NCBI GenBank assembly: GCA_023409535.1
Contig: JAEYGZ010000027.1
Span: forward strand, 248,001 to 312,000
Reading direction: 5' to 3'
Length of the DNA: 64,000 bases
Source: Bacillota bacterium
GTDB taxonomy: Bacteria > Bacillota > Clostridia > Lachnospirales > Lachnospiraceae
The stretch's first letter is position 1; each line of letters begins with the position of its first letter. Made by a program: the position numbers and the translations under genes. The notes below the pieces were generated by a model, which was not told the origin of the DNA, made no database searches, and saw only the letters and a program-made list of their open reading frames with translations. Below are positions 49,488 through 58,582 of the stretch, one piece after another.

Positions 49488-51764
49488 ATGGAAGAATTAA
49501 ATACAATCGATTCGGTGACGATAACGGCACCCGCTGATTTTACAGCGCCGGAGACTCTTTACAATGAATTGATTAATAAGATTCGAAGCTACCACCCGTC
49601 TGCAGATATTTCTATGGTCGAGAAGGCATACCATCTGGCGGATGATGCACATAAGAATCAGCTGCGTAAATCCGGAGAGCCCTATATTATTCATCCGCTG
49701 TGTGTGGCAAATATTCTGGCGGAGCTGGAGCTGGATAAGGAGACCATCGTTGCGGGTATTCTCCATGATGTGGTGGAGGATACGGAATATTCCATCGCGC
49801 AGATTACCGCATTATTCTCCGAAGAGATCGCCTTATTGGTGGACGGCGTTACAAAGCTGACCAAATTAAATTATTCCGTGGACAAGGTCGAGCTTCAGGC
49901 AGAGAATCTTCGTAAGATGTTTCTTGCCATGGCAAAGGATATCCGGGTAATCTTAATTAAGCTGGCAGACCGCCTGCACAATATGCGGACGCTAAAATAT
50001 AAAGAACCTGAGAAGCAGAAGGAGACTGCCAGGGAGACCATGGATATCTATGCTCCCATTGCACAGAGGTTAGGTATCTCCAAGATCAAGATAGAGCTGG
50101 ATGATCTGTCCTTAAAGTATCTCGAGCCTGAGGTCTATAAAGAGCTTACGGAGAAGATCGCAACCAAGAAAAGTGAGCGGCAGGCGTATATTGACGATAT
50201 CGTCAGTGATGTCAGAATGCATATCGAGGAAGCCGGCATCCCGGCGAAGATCGATGGCCGTATTAAACATTTCTTCAGTATCTATAAGAAAATGGTAAAT
50301 CAGAATAAGACACTGGAGCAGATTTATGATTTATTCGCGGTTCGTATCATCGTCGATTCCCTGAAGGACTGTTACGCGGCGCTGGGTGTCATTCATGAGA
50401 TGTATAAGCCGATTCCGGGCCGTTTTAAAGATTATATCGCAATGCCCAAGCCAAATATGTATCAGTCCCTTCATACAACCTTGATTGGTCCTAAGGGATC
50501 CCCCTTTGAGATACAGATTCGTACCTATGACATGCACCGTACCGCTGAATACGGTATTGCTGCCCACTGGAAATATAAAGAAGGGCAGGACGGCATGGGC
50601 GGTACCGCCAACTCCGAGGAGGAGAAGCTTACCTGGCTTCGCCAGGTGCTGGAATGGCAAAGGGACATGTCCGATAATAAGGAGTTCTTAAGCCTTATTA
50701 AGAATGACTTTGACCTGTTCTCCGAAAGTGTATATGCCTTTACTCCCACCGGAGATGTGAAGACACTTCCTACCGGGTCCAATACCATTGATTTTGCCTA
50801 CAGCATCCATAGCGCCGTAGGTAACAAGATGGTGGGCGCCCGGGTAAACGGCAAGCTGGAGCCCATTGATTATGTCATCCAGAACGGTGACAGAATAGAG
50901 ATTATCACCTCACAGAACTCCAGAGGTCCCAGCAGGGACTGGCTCGCCATCGTTAAGAGCACCCAGGCTAAGAATAAGATTAACCAGTGGTTTAAAACGG
51001 AGCTGAAAGAGGATAATATCGGCAGAGGCAAGGACCTGATCGTTGCTTACTGTAAAGCCAAGAACATTACCTTAAGCGATATCATGAAGACCGAATTTAC
51101 CGGCGTGGTGATGCGCAAGTACGGCTTCCGGGATTGGGATTCCGTATTGGCGGCGGTAGGACACGGAGGCTTGAAGGAAGGCCAGATCGTTAATAAGCTG
51201 CTGGAGGAATATAAGAAAAAGAACAAGAAAGAGATCACCGATGAGAACGTTCTGGAAGCGGTCACGGAGATCAAGGAAAGAATCCCCCAGAAGAAATCAA
51301 AGAGCGGTATTGTGGTGGAAGGGATCCATGATCTTGCCGTACGGTTCTCCAGGTGCTGCGGTCCGGTTCCGGGGGACGAAATCGTTGGCTTTGTTACCCG
51401 CGGCAGAGGGGTGTCCATCCACCGCACGGACTGTATCAATGTAATTAATCTTCCGGAGGAGGACCGCGCCAGGTTAATCGATGCGGAATGGAGTGTCTCG
51501 GCGGACGGCAAGGATGCCGGCGGAGTATACAGCGCCGAGGTCAAGATCTATGCCAACAACCGTACCGGTGTGCTGGTGGATATCTCAAAGGTGCTGACAG
51601 AGAATAAGATTGATGTAACCTCCATGAATGTCAGAACCAGCAAACAAGGAAAGGCCTCCATCAGTATCGGCTTTGAGATCAACGGCAAAGAGCAGCTGAA
51701 TGAGATAATTGCAAAGATCAGAAATGTTGAAAGTGTGCTGGACATCGAACGTACTGCGGGCTAG
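49488..51764 (+). CDS. Bifunctional (p)ppGpp synthetase/hydrolase (RelA/SpoT)
   Basis: A 758-residue Rel enzyme. The HD hydrolase domain (about 25-180) has HKNQLRKSGEPYIIHP and the catalytic HDVVED. The synthetase domain follows, with RFKD in PGRFKDYIAMPKPNMYQSLHTT, the RXKD form of bifunctional enzymes rather than the EXDD of E. coli RelA. A TGS domain (VYAFTPTGDVKTLP) and zinc-finger/RIS and ACT domains (VYSAEVKIYANNRTGVLVDISK) complete it. It makes and degrades the alarmone during starvation at the ribosome. The start at 49488 is taken after GGTGGTGA; upstream GTG/ATG options exist. It is operonic with apt upstream and the MBL hydrolase downstream. Confidence 0.95.
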   Translation: MEELNTIDSVTITAPADFTAPETLYNELINKIRSYHPSADISMVEKAYHLADDAHKNQLRKSGEPYIIHPLCVANILAELELDKETIVAGILHDVVEDTEYSIAQITALFSEEIALLVDGVTKLTKLNYSVDKVELQAENLRKMFLAMAKDIRVILIKLADRLHNMRTLKYKEPEKQKETARETMDIYAPIAQRLGISKIKIELDDLSLKYLEPEVYKELTEKIATKKSERQAYIDDIVSDVRMHIEEAGIPAKIDGRIKHFFSIYKKMVNQNKTLEQIYDLFAVRIIVDSLKDCYAALGVIHEMYKPIPGRFKDYIAMPKPNMYQSLHTTLIGPKGSPFEIQIRTYDMHRTAEYGIAAHWKYKEGQDGMGGTANSEEEKLTWLRQVLEWQRDMSDNKEFLSLIKNDFDLFSESVYAFTPTGDVKTLPTGSNTIDFAYSIHSAVGNKMVGARVNGKLEPIDYVIQNGDRIEIITSQNSRGPSRDWLAIVKSTQAKNKINQWFKTELKEDNIGRGKDLIVAYCKAKNITLSDIMKTEFTGVVMRKYGFRDWDSVLAAVGHGGLKEGQIVNKLLEEYKKKNKKEITDENVLEAVTEIKERIPQKKSKSGIVVEGIHDLAVRFSRCCGPVPGDEIVGFVTRGRGVSIHRTDCINVINLPEEDRARLIDAEWSVSADGKDAGGVYSAEVKIYANNRTGVLVDISKVLTENKIDVTSMNVRTSKQGKASISIGFEINGKEQLNEIIAKIRNVESVLDIERTAG

Positions 51765-51829
51765 CGTGCTGCCGTCCAAATTCGCGGATGTTGGCAGCAT
51801 GCAACAAATATTGAAAACCGGAGGTCCAT

Positions 51830-52477
51830 ATGAGCGAATTTATCAAAGAAACTCTCGTGCTCGGCATGGTTCAGACGAATTGCTATATTATAACGAACGG
51901 CGATACAAGGGAAGCGATTGTGATTGACCCGGCAGATGACGCAGACCGATTATACCAATATATCAAATCAAATGACCTTGTGTGTAAGGGAATCCTTCTC
52001 ACCCATGGTCATTTTGACCATATCCTGGCTGCAAAGGAACTGGCGGAGAAGACTCGGGTGAAGATCTATGCCCAGGAAGAGGAAGCGAAGCTGCTGGCAG
52101 ATAAGCTGTTGAATGCCTCTGTAAAATTCGGACAGGAGTACAGTCTGGTACCGGATGCATTATTAAAGGATAATGAGGTGATTGAGCTGGCAGGCTTTGA
52201 GATCAGGGTAATTCATACACCGGGGCATACGGCGGGCGGCGCCTGCTATTATTTTACGGAGCATAGGGTACTCTTTAGCGGTGATACGCTGTTTTATGAG
52301 AGTATCGGAAGATATGATCTTCCTACCAGCGACGGCCGCCGGCTTTTGGAGTCCATTCGCAGCAAGCTTATGCTTCTGCAGGACGAGGTCGCTGTCTGCC
52401 CGGGACACGGTCCTGCGACGACCATTGGGCACGAACGGGAGAATAATTATTTTATAAGGCGAAGAGGAAATGATTGA
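51830..52477 (+). CDS. MBL-fold metallohydrolase (glyoxalase II-like)
   Basis: A 215-residue metallo-beta-lactamase-fold hydrolase. Metal ligands are in THGHFDH, HTPGHTAGG, FSGDTLFY and CPGHGPATTIGHE. This small form resembles the YcbL/hydroxyacylglutathione-hydrolase-like group, which opens thioesters; whether it acts on a glutathione or other thiol ester is unknown. GGAGG precedes the ATG. The 3' end overlaps the hemZ start by 8 bp, so the two are translationally linked, as in many Clostridia. Confidence 0.9.
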   Translation: MSEFIKETLVLGMVQTNCYIITNGDTREAIVIDPADDADRLYQYIKSNDLVCKGILLTHGHFDHILAAKELAEKTRVKIYAQEEEAKLLADKLLNASVKFGQEYSLVPDALLKDNEVIELAGFEIRVIHTPGHTAGGACYYFTEHRVLFSGDTLFYESIGRYDLPTSDGRRLLESIRSKLMLLQDEVAVCPGHGPATTIGHERENNYFIRRRGND

Positions 52478-54023
52478 GATCTATTTATCAGATAAAGCAT
52501 ATGAGAATGATGTCTATCCGCTGGTGAAGGCCTTCTATCCGGAGGAGGACATTAAAGTATTGGAAGGTCAGGCAGAGCCGTTCGATCCGTTGGGTGGCTC
52601 TGCAAGGATTACAGTGAAGCTCCGAACAGATCAGATTGAGATTGGATTATCCGGCAGAGAGTCTGTGCAATCAGAAATAAGGCTATTTGCTCACCCTGGG
52701 GAGAAAAATGATTTCCCGGAGAAACTGATGCTGCCCCCAGGGCTTAGCAGAACACAATATAAGAATGCCATGAAGCGCTTTCTGTACCGGCTTTTATCAG
52801 GAGCCTCCGGCCGAACCTTACCCTGGGGCATACTAACCGGTATCCGTCCCACCAAGTTGGTCTATGAGCTTCTGGAAAAGGGAGAAGAGGAGCAAGCGGT
52901 CTATAATCATATGAGGGAGGAATATCTCTGCTCCGATGATAAGACCGCCATGAGCATCAGGATCGCCAGGCGGGAAGCAGAGCTTCTTGAGGAGATGGAC
53001 TACCGAAACGGCTATAGCTTATATATCGGAATTCCCTTTTGCCCAAGTACTTGTCTGTACTGTTCCTTTCCCTCCTATTCGGTTACGAAGTATTCCGATT
53101 ACGTTGAACAATATCTGAAGGCTCTGGAGAAGGAAATTCAATATGCAGCCACCTGCTTTCCGGAGAAAAAGCTCACCTGTGTCTACTTTGGCGGCGGGAC
53201 GCCGACCACCTTATCGGCAGAGCAGCTGGACAGGCTGCTGGGATTGGTCTGCGGGCATTTTGATTTTTCCTGTGTGAAGGAATTCTGCGTGGAAGCAGGC
53301 AGACCCGACAGTATCACAAGGGAGAAGCTGGAGGTCCTTCGCAAATGGGGCGTCGACCGGATTTCCATCAATCCGCAAAGCATGCAGCTGAAGACCCTGG
53401 ATCTCATCGGACGCCGCCATACCGTGGAGCAGGTGAGAGAAGCCTTCCTTCTTGCGAGAGAAACAGGCCATGAGAACATCAATATGGATATCATCCTCGG
53501 CTTGCCGGGAGAAGACAGGGAGGATGTTGTTGATACCTTAAAACAGATCAAGGAGCTAAACCCGGAGAGCCTGACGGTTCATACCCTCGCTATCAAACGC
53601 GCTGCCAGACTGAATATAGAGCGTGAGAATTATTCCGATAAGAAAGCATCCGAAGTATCGGGGAAAGCATCCCAAGTATCAGGGAAAGCATCCCAAGTAT
53701 CAGGGATGCTGGAGGAAGCCCTGCAGTTTGCCAGGGAGAATGATTATCTCCCGTATTATCTCTACCGGCAGAAGAATATGGCGGATAACCTGGAGAATAT
53801 CGGCTATTCCAGATATGGCAGAGAAGGCTTATATAATATTCTGATTATGGAGGAAAAGCAGACGATACTGGCCCTTGGTGCCGGCGGAATGTCCAAATTC
53901 GTATTTCATCGGGAGAATCGCATCGAACGGGTGAATAATGTGAAGAGTGTTACCGATTATATCAACAGAATTGATGAGATGATAGAACGAAAGCGCAGCT
54001 TTCTGAAAGAAAATGAACTATAA
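52470..54023 (+). CDS. hemZ: Coproporphyrinogen dehydrogenase HemZ (radical SAM)
   Basis: A 517-residue radical-SAM protein. The cluster motif is C191, C195 and C198 in PFCPSTCLYCSFPSY, followed by VYFGGGTPTTLSAEQLDRLL and ILGLPGED. The N-terminal 180 residues are the HemZ-specific extension. In B. subtilis HemZ is proposed to oxidise coproporphyrinogen III without oxygen. Near the C-terminal part a 21-bp unit is repeated three times in frame (53643-53705), giving KASEVSG then two KASQVSG copies, unusual in this family. It overlaps the MBL gene by 8 bp and precedes hisS by 27 bp. No other heme gene is in the window. Confidence 0.92.
   Translation: MIEIYLSDKAYENDVYPLVKAFYPEEDIKVLEGQAEPFDPLGGSARITVKLRTDQIEIGLSGRESVQSEIRLFAHPGEKNDFPEKLMLPPGLSRTQYKNAMKRFLYRLLSGASGRTLPWGILTGIRPTKLVYELLEKGEEEQAVYNHMREEYLCSDDKTAMSIRIARREAELLEEMDYRNGYSLYIGIPFCPSTCLYCSFPSYSVTKYSDYVEQYLKALEKEIQYAATCFPEKKLTCVYFGGGTPTTLSAEQLDRLLGLVCGHFDFSCVKEFCVEAGRPDSITREKLEVLRKWGVDRISINPQSMQLKTLDLIGRRHTVEQVREAFLLARETGHENINMDIILGLPGEDREDVVDTLKQIKELNPESLTVHTLAIKRAARLNIERENYSDKKASEVSGKASQVSGKASQVSGMLEEALQFARENDYLPYYLYRQKNMADNLENIGYSRYGREGLYNILIMEEKQTILALGAGGMSKFVFHRENRIERVNNVKSVTDYINRIDEMIERKRSFLKENEL
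53643..53705 (+). repeat. In-frame 21-bp tandem repeat (3 units) within hemZ
   Basis: Units at 53643-53663, 53664-53684 and 53685-53705. The last two are identical and the first differs from them at a few bases. Each encodes a 7-residue KAS(E/Q)VSG unit. The reading frame is kept, so copy number change would lengthen or shorten a surface loop. Confidence 0.95.
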
Positions 54024-54050
54024 TACAACTATATAGATCGGAGGACGAAG

Positions 54051-55298
54051 ATGATTACACAAAGACCGAAAGGAACCCAGGACTGGTACGGTTCCGGCAT
54101 GCATAAGCGTACCATCGTTGAGGAAACTGCCAGGCGAATATGCAAAACCTATAATATAAAGGAGATTATTACACCGGCCTTTGAGCATACAATCCTATTC
54201 CAGCGAGGCGTGGGTGAGACCACTGATGTGGTTCAAAAGGAGATGTATACCTTTGATGATAAGGGTAACCGCAGTATTACCTTAAAGCCGGAGGGTACTG
54301 CAGGTGCGGTTCGTGCCTATCTGGAAAACGGTCTTTTCGCGGAGAGCCAACCGACAAAGTTATTCTACTTTACCCAGGCCTTCCGTTATGAGAATCCCCA
54401 GAGCGGCAGATTCAGACAGCATCACCAGTTTGGAATTGAGTTTTTGGGATCTGCCAGCCCTCTTGCAGAGGTAGAGCTTATCTCACTGCTCATGGAATTT
54501 ATGAAGGAGCTGGGAATGAAAGGTGCGAAGCTTCACATTAACAGTATCGGCTGCGGAAACTGCCGCAAGACTTATAACGAGGCATTGCTGGCTTATTTAA
54601 GACAGTACGAGGATAAGCTGTGTCCTACCTGCCGTGAGAGAATGCTTAAGAATCCGTTACGTGTTCTCGACTGTAAAGTCCCTGCCTGTAAGACCATCGT
54701 GAAGGATGCTCCCAGAACCATCGAATATCTGGATGAGGAATGTGCAGGCCATTTTGAAGAACTGAAGGGACTGCTTACGGAGCTTGGAGTGGACTATGAG
54801 GTGGATACCGGTATTGTCAGAGGACTTGACTATTATACAAAGACCGTATTTGAATTTGTAAACGCAGACGGCTTTACCCTGTGCGGCGGCGGACGGTATG
54901 ATAATTTGATTCATGAAATTGACGAGAAGCAGGATATTCCGGCGGTGGGCTTCGGTTTCGGCATTGAGCGTATCCTTGGCGAGCTGGCTGCAGAAGGTGT
55001 GGAGCTTGCCCCGGAACCGGCAGTTGAACTCTATGTCGGAATTCTCGGCAAGGAAGCAAAAGCCTCCGCGTTCGGATTGGTTCAGAGGCTTCGCCGTGCC
55101 GGAGTAATTGTTGAAACGGATTATATGGACCGAAGCGTGAAAGCGCAGATGAAATATGCCAATAAGATCGGTGCAAAGAATACGGTAATCATCGGAGCAG
55201 ACGAGCTGGCAAAGAATAAAGCAAGTGTTAAGAATATGGAGACCGGCCAACAGACGGAGGCTGCCCTGGATAAGATCGGGGAGCTCTTCCTGTCATAG
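54051..55298 (+). CDS. hisS: Histidyl-tRNA synthetase
   Basis: A 415-residue class II aminoacyl-tRNA synthetase. Motif 1 lies near the N-terminus, motif 2 is FRYENPQSGRFRQHHQFGIEFLG, and the histidine motifs are RGLDYYT and GGGRYDNLI. The C-terminal anticodon-binding domain starts near PAVELYVGILG. It opens MITQRPKGTQDW, the standard HisS start, after GGAGGACG. It charges tRNA-His in the cytoplasm. No T-box leader is present in the 27-bp gap to hemZ, so it is read through from upstream. Confidence 0.96.
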   Translation: MITQRPKGTQDWYGSGMHKRTIVEETARRICKTYNIKEIITPAFEHTILFQRGVGETTDVVQKEMYTFDDKGNRSITLKPEGTAGAVRAYLENGLFAESQPTKLFYFTQAFRYENPQSGRFRQHHQFGIEFLGSASPLAEVELISLLMEFMKELGMKGAKLHINSIGCGNCRKTYNEALLAYLRQYEDKLCPTCRERMLKNPLRVLDCKVPACKTIVKDAPRTIEYLDEECAGHFEELKGLLTELGVDYEVDTGIVRGLDYYTKTVFEFVNADGFTLCGGGRYDNLIHEIDEKQDIPAVGFGFGIERILGELAAEGVELAPEPAVELYVGILGKEAKASAFGLVQRLRRAGVIVETDYMDRSVKAQMKYANKIGAKNTVIIGADELAKNKASVKNMETGQQTEAALDKIGELFLS

Positions 55299-55319
55299 AA
55301 ATCACAGAAACAGAATATT

Positions 55320-55425
55320 GCTTCAAGGTACAACAGCAGGAATGCAATCTGTTACATTGTACAATGCTGTATTACACAATGTTGCATTGCACTTTATACC
55401 TTGCTGCATTGCACACTGTCGGAGT
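55320..55425. repeat. Degenerate short repeats after hisS
   Basis: The gap contains several related pieces, TTACATTGTACAATG, TTACACAATGTTGCATTGCAC and TTGCTGCATTGCACAC, sharing ACATTG/CAATG/GCATTGCAC words and small inversions. It looks like a short decayed tandem array or a set of weak hairpins. No function is evident. Confidence 0.4.
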
Positions 55426-55455
55426 AAGTAAAATATGGAAAGGCGGATTAAAATT

Positions 55456-55761
55456 ATGGTAAGACATATCGTGGCATGGAATTATGCAGACGGCTTCACA
55501 GCCGAAGAAAATCGTATTCACAAGGAGAATATGAAGAGGGAGCTTGAGAATTTAATCAATTTGATCGATGGAATCAAATCCATTCAGCTCTATGCGGATC
55601 ATCTGGAGTCCTCGGATTCCGATCTGCTGCTTGACAGTGTATTTGAGAGTGAGGAGGCGTTGAAGGCCTATATCATTCATCCGGAGCATGTCAGAGTCGG
55701 TTCTGAATTTGTTAAGCCCTTTGTGAAAAATCGTAAATGTATTGATTTTGTCATGGAATAA
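55456..55761 (+). CDS. Dabb domain protein (stress-responsive A/B barrel)
   Basis: A 101-residue protein starting at the ATG at 55456 (AGGCGG upstream), where homologues begin MVRHIVAWNY; an ATG at 55435 would add seven residues. The Dabb fold is a ferredoxin-like dimer barrel, shown by MVRHIVAWNYADGF, IDGIKSIQLYADHL and the ending AYIIHPEHVRVGSEFVKPFVKNRKCIDF. Some members are oxygenases or cyclases, and many bacterial ones are uncharacterised. It sits between hisS and aspS. Confidence 0.9.
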   Translation: MVRHIVAWNYADGFTAEENRIHKENMKRELENLINLIDGIKSIQLYADHLESSDSDLLLDSVFESEEALKAYIIHPEHVRVGSEFVKPFVKNRKCIDFVME

Positions 55762-55843
55762 GATTAAAATATTTAAGTTGTCCAAAAGGAAATACTGAAA
55801 AACAGGTTCAGTGAAAAGATAGACAGGATAAAGGAGAGTAACC

Positions 55844-57631
55844 ATGGCTGAAGCAATGAAGGGCTTACACAGAAGCCACAGATGTACGGAAGTATCCAGT
55901 AAAAATATTGGTGAGACCGTTACCGTAATGGGCTGGGTTCAGAAGAGCAGAAATAAAGGCGGTATTATATTTGTTGATCTGAGGGACCGTTCCGGTCTTT
56001 TACAGATTATCTTTGAGGAAAGCGATTGCGGTACTGAGAACTTTGCTAAGGCAGAAAAGCTCAGAAGCGAATTTGTTATTGCGGTTGCAGGTAAAGTGGT
56101 AGCACGTTCCGGCGCTGTGAATGAGAACCTTGCAACAGGAGACATCGAGATCAGGGCAGACCAGCTTAGAATCTTATCCGAGGCAGAGACTCCTCCGTTC
56201 CAGATTGAGGAAGAATCAAAAACCAAGGAAGAATTAAGACTGAAATACCGCTATCTGGATTTAAGAAGACCGGATCTTCAGAAGAATCTGATCCTTCGCA
56301 GCAAGGTCGCGACAGTGACCCGCCAATTCTTATCTGAGGAAGGCTTCTTAGAGATTGAGACCCCCATGCTAACCAAGAGTACACCGGAAGGCGCAAGAGA
56401 CTATCTGGTACCCAGCCGAGTGCATCCGGGTAATTTTTATGCTTTGCCTCAGTCTCCCCAGATATTTAAACAGCTTTTGATGGTATCAGGCTATGACCGT
56501 TATTTTCAGATCGTGAAATGCTTCCGTGACGAGGATCTTCGTGCGGACAGACAACCGGAATTTACCCAGATTGATATGGAATTATCCTTTGTGGATGTAG
56601 ATGATGTAATCGATGTGAATGAACGCCTTCTCCATAAAATGTTCAAGGAAAGCATCGGTATCGATATTCCGCTGCCTATCCAGAGAATGACCTATGCCGA
56701 GGCAATGGACCGTTTTGGTTCCGATAAGCCGGATATCCGTTTTGGACTGGAATTAAAGAATATATCGGAGCTTGTGAAGGGCTGTGGTTTTGGAGTATTT
56801 ACGGCTGCACTGGAGAAGGGCGGCTCTGTTCGCGGTATCAATGCCGTAGGACAGGCTGACATGCCCAGAAAGAAGATTGACGCTCTGGTTGACTTTGCCA
56901 GGGATTATGGTGCAAAGGGTCTGGCATATCTGGCAATTGATGCGGATGGTTCCTATAAATCCTCCTTTGCGAAGTTCATGACACAAGAGGAGCTGAAGGC
57001 AATTGTATCGGCATTGAACGGTAAGCCCGGAGATTTGTTGTTCTTTGCGGCGGATGAGGACGATGTGGTGTTTGCCGTACTTGGGGCATTAAGACTGGAG
57101 ATTGCGAAGGGGCTTGGCCTTCTTCACAAGGAGGAATATAAGTTCCTTTGGATCACCGAATTCCCGTTACTTGAGTATTCCAAGGAAGAGGGCAGGTTTA
57201 CGGCGAAGCACCATCCCTTTACCATGCCTATGGATGAGGATCTTCCTCTACTGGATACCGATCCCGGCAAGGTTAGAGCGAAGGCTTATGACATTACCCT
57301 CAACGGTACGGAGATCGGCGGAGGTTCTGTGAGAATCTTCCAGAGTGACGTACAGGAGAAGATGTTCGAGGTACTTGGCTTTACGAAGGAAGCAGCTTAT
57401 GAACGCTTCGGCTTCCTTTTAAATGCCTTCAAATACGGTGTTCCGCCTCATGCAGGACTTGCTTACGGTTTGGATCGTCTGGTTATGCTGATGGCGCAGG
57501 AAGACAGTATCCGCGATGTAATTGCTTTCCCGAAGGTAAAGGATGCTTCCTGCCTATTGACCGAAGCCCCGAATATTGTTGAGGAAAAGCAGCTGAAGGA
57601 GCTTGGAATTGCACTGGACACGGAAGCATAG
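55844..57631 (+). CDS. aspS: Aspartyl-tRNA synthetase
   Basis: A 595-residue bacterial-type AspRS. The N-terminal OB fold (about 1-110, VTVMGWVQKSRNKGGIIFVDLRDRSG) binds the anticodon. The class II core has FLEIETPMLTKSTPEGARDYLVPSR and FRDEDLRADRQPEFTQIDME, with the bacterial GAD insert between motifs 2 and 3 and motif 3 AYGLDRLVMLMAQEDSIRDVIAFPK. AAGGAGAG precedes the ATG. It has no T-box leader in the 82-bp gap upstream. Confidence 0.96.
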   Translation: MAEAMKGLHRSHRCTEVSSKNIGETVTVMGWVQKSRNKGGIIFVDLRDRSGLLQIIFEESDCGTENFAKAEKLRSEFVIAVAGKVVARSGAVNENLATGDIEIRADQLRILSEAETPPFQIEEESKTKEELRLKYRYLDLRRPDLQKNLILRSKVATVTRQFLSEEGFLEIETPMLTKSTPEGARDYLVPSRVHPGNFYALPQSPQIFKQLLMVSGYDRYFQIVKCFRDEDLRADRQPEFTQIDMELSFVDVDDVIDVNERLLHKMFKESIGIDIPLPIQRMTYAEAMDRFGSDKPDIRFGLELKNISELVKGCGFGVFTAALEKGGSVRGINAVGQADMPRKKIDALVDFARDYGAKGLAYLAIDADGSYKSSFAKFMTQEELKAIVSALNGKPGDLLFFAADEDDVVFAVLGALRLEIAKGLGLLHKEEYKFLWITEFPLLEYSKEEGRFTAKHHPFTMPMDEDLPLLDTDPGKVRAKAYDITLNGTEIGGGSVRIFQSDVQEKMFEVLGFTKEAAYERFGFLLNAFKYGVPPHAGLAYGLDRLVMLMAQEDSIRDVIAFPKVKDASCLLTEAPNIVEEKQLKELGIALDTEA

Positions 57632-57698
57632 GCCATCCGCCGGCGTGAAACCGCAATGTCGGAGCTTATGGAATGGAAGGACAGGTAGGTAAATTAAT

Positions 57699-57998
57699 AT
57701 GGAACAGTTATGGTATTCCCTTGGGGCAGCTTATTTACTGATCATGAATCTGGCAGGCTTCCTGCAAATGGGCGCAGATAAGCACCGGGCAAGGAAGGGG
57801 CAGTACCGTATTCCTGAGAGAACACTGCTTCTAACTGCTTTTTTCGGCGGCGGGATCGGCTCCTTTCTGGGGATGTTCGCATTTCACCATAAGACGAAGC
57901 ATAAGAAATTCAAAATAACGCTTCCCATAGCTGCCGTAATTGCCGGAATCCTTATAATTAAGCTGTTAATGCAGTATCTGTCGACAAATAATGTTTGA
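57699..57998 (+). CDS. DUF1294 family membrane protein
   Basis: A 99-residue protein with about three helices and a charged HHKTKHKKFK loop. NLAGFLQMGADKHRARKGQYRIPERTLL and FFGGGIGSFLGMFAFHHKTKH are the DUF1294 signatures. Function is unknown; in other bacteria the domain is sometimes fused to cold-shock domains, and here a cold-shock gene follows directly. GTAGGTAA precedes the ATG, a modest site. Its stop codon overlaps the cold-shock gene's -35 box. Confidence 0.88.
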   Translation: MEQLWYSLGAAYLLIMNLAGFLQMGADKHRARKGQYRIPERTLLLTAFFGGGIGSFLGMFAFHHKTKHKKFKITLPIAAVIAGILIIKLLMQYLSTNNV

Positions 57999-58023
57999 CA
58001 TGGTATGGAAAGAGTGTTATCAT
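57995..58023 (+). promoter_or_regulatory. Promoter of the cold-shock gene
   Basis: Consensus TTGACA (57995-58000), a 17-bp spacer and TATCAT (58018-58023). The -35 box includes the TGA stop codon of the DUF1294 gene. The leader of about 50 nt is short compared with E. coli cspA. Confidence 0.8.
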
Positions 58024-58079
58024 GAGTGTGTTGTTATAGATTGACAACGATAATTTATAATTTTTTTGGAGGAAATAAC

Positions 58080-58280
58080 ATGAACAAAGGTACAGTTAAG
58101 TGGTTCAACAATCAGAAGGGTTTTGGCTTTATTTCTGATGAGCAGGGCAATGATGTATTCGTACACTACAGCGGTCTGAACATGGACGGTTTCAAGTCTT
58201 TAGAGGAAGGCCAGGAAGTTCAGTTTGAAGTAGTTCAGGGAGCTAAGGGTCCTCAGGCAACTAATGTAACAAGGTTATAA
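58080..58280 (+). CDS. Cold-shock protein (CspA family)
   Basis: A 66-residue single-domain OB-fold RNA chaperone. RNA-binding motifs KGFGFI (RNP1) and VFVHY (RNP2) are intact, and the start MNKGTVKWFN is canonical. The start is the ATG at 58080 after GGAGGAAA. It binds single-stranded RNA and DNA and melts structures. It has its own strong promoter and terminator, so it should be highly expressed. A longer frame from 58026 is not supported. Confidence 0.96.
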   Translation: MNKGTVKWFNNQKGFGFISDEQGNDVFVHYSGLNMDGFKSLEEGQEVQFEVVQGAKGPQATNVTRL

Positions 58281-58582
58281 TCAATGTTGGGTTTACAGTG
58301 TACCTTTTTCTAAACTATAAATTTTATCTGTAAAGAAATAAGTTTATAAAGAAATGGCTATATTGTTTGAGACGATTGATTAAAAGGGCTGTCGCACTAA
58401 GTAATTGGTGTGACAGCTCTTTTTATATGCAAATATTTAGAAAATCTTTTGTTTTATCTGAAGATGTTCTTAAGATTTATCCGTTACAATAGGTATATCA
58501 AGTTGAAATATTTGTAACAAAATAATAAAAAGTATTGATTGAATGGGAACATTTGGTATAAAATGGAGCAAGAGGAAAAGAT
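58281..58582. other. 302-bp gap between cold-shock gene and DedA gene
   Basis: It contains the terminator at 58382-58425, and the remaining AT-rich stretch should hold the DedA promoter. I see no small gene or RNA structure beyond that. Confidence 0.5.
58382..58425 (+). terminator. Terminator of the cold-shock gene
   Basis: A 16-bp stem (AAAAGGGCTGTCGCAC with GTGTGACAGCTCTTTT, two wobble pairs) around a 10-nt loop, with the T-tract forming the end of the stem. It lies about 100 bp past the stop codon. Confidence 0.85.

Noticed and set aside
54024..54050. T-box riboswitch upstream of hisS or aspS
   Set aside because: The gaps upstream of hisS and aspS are 27 and 82 bp, too short for a T-box leader, and no T-box sequence is seen.
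54657..55250. 197-codon open frame on the minus strand inside hisS
   Set aside because: It is antisense to a clear synthetase gene with intact motifs, with no family signature or ribosome site.
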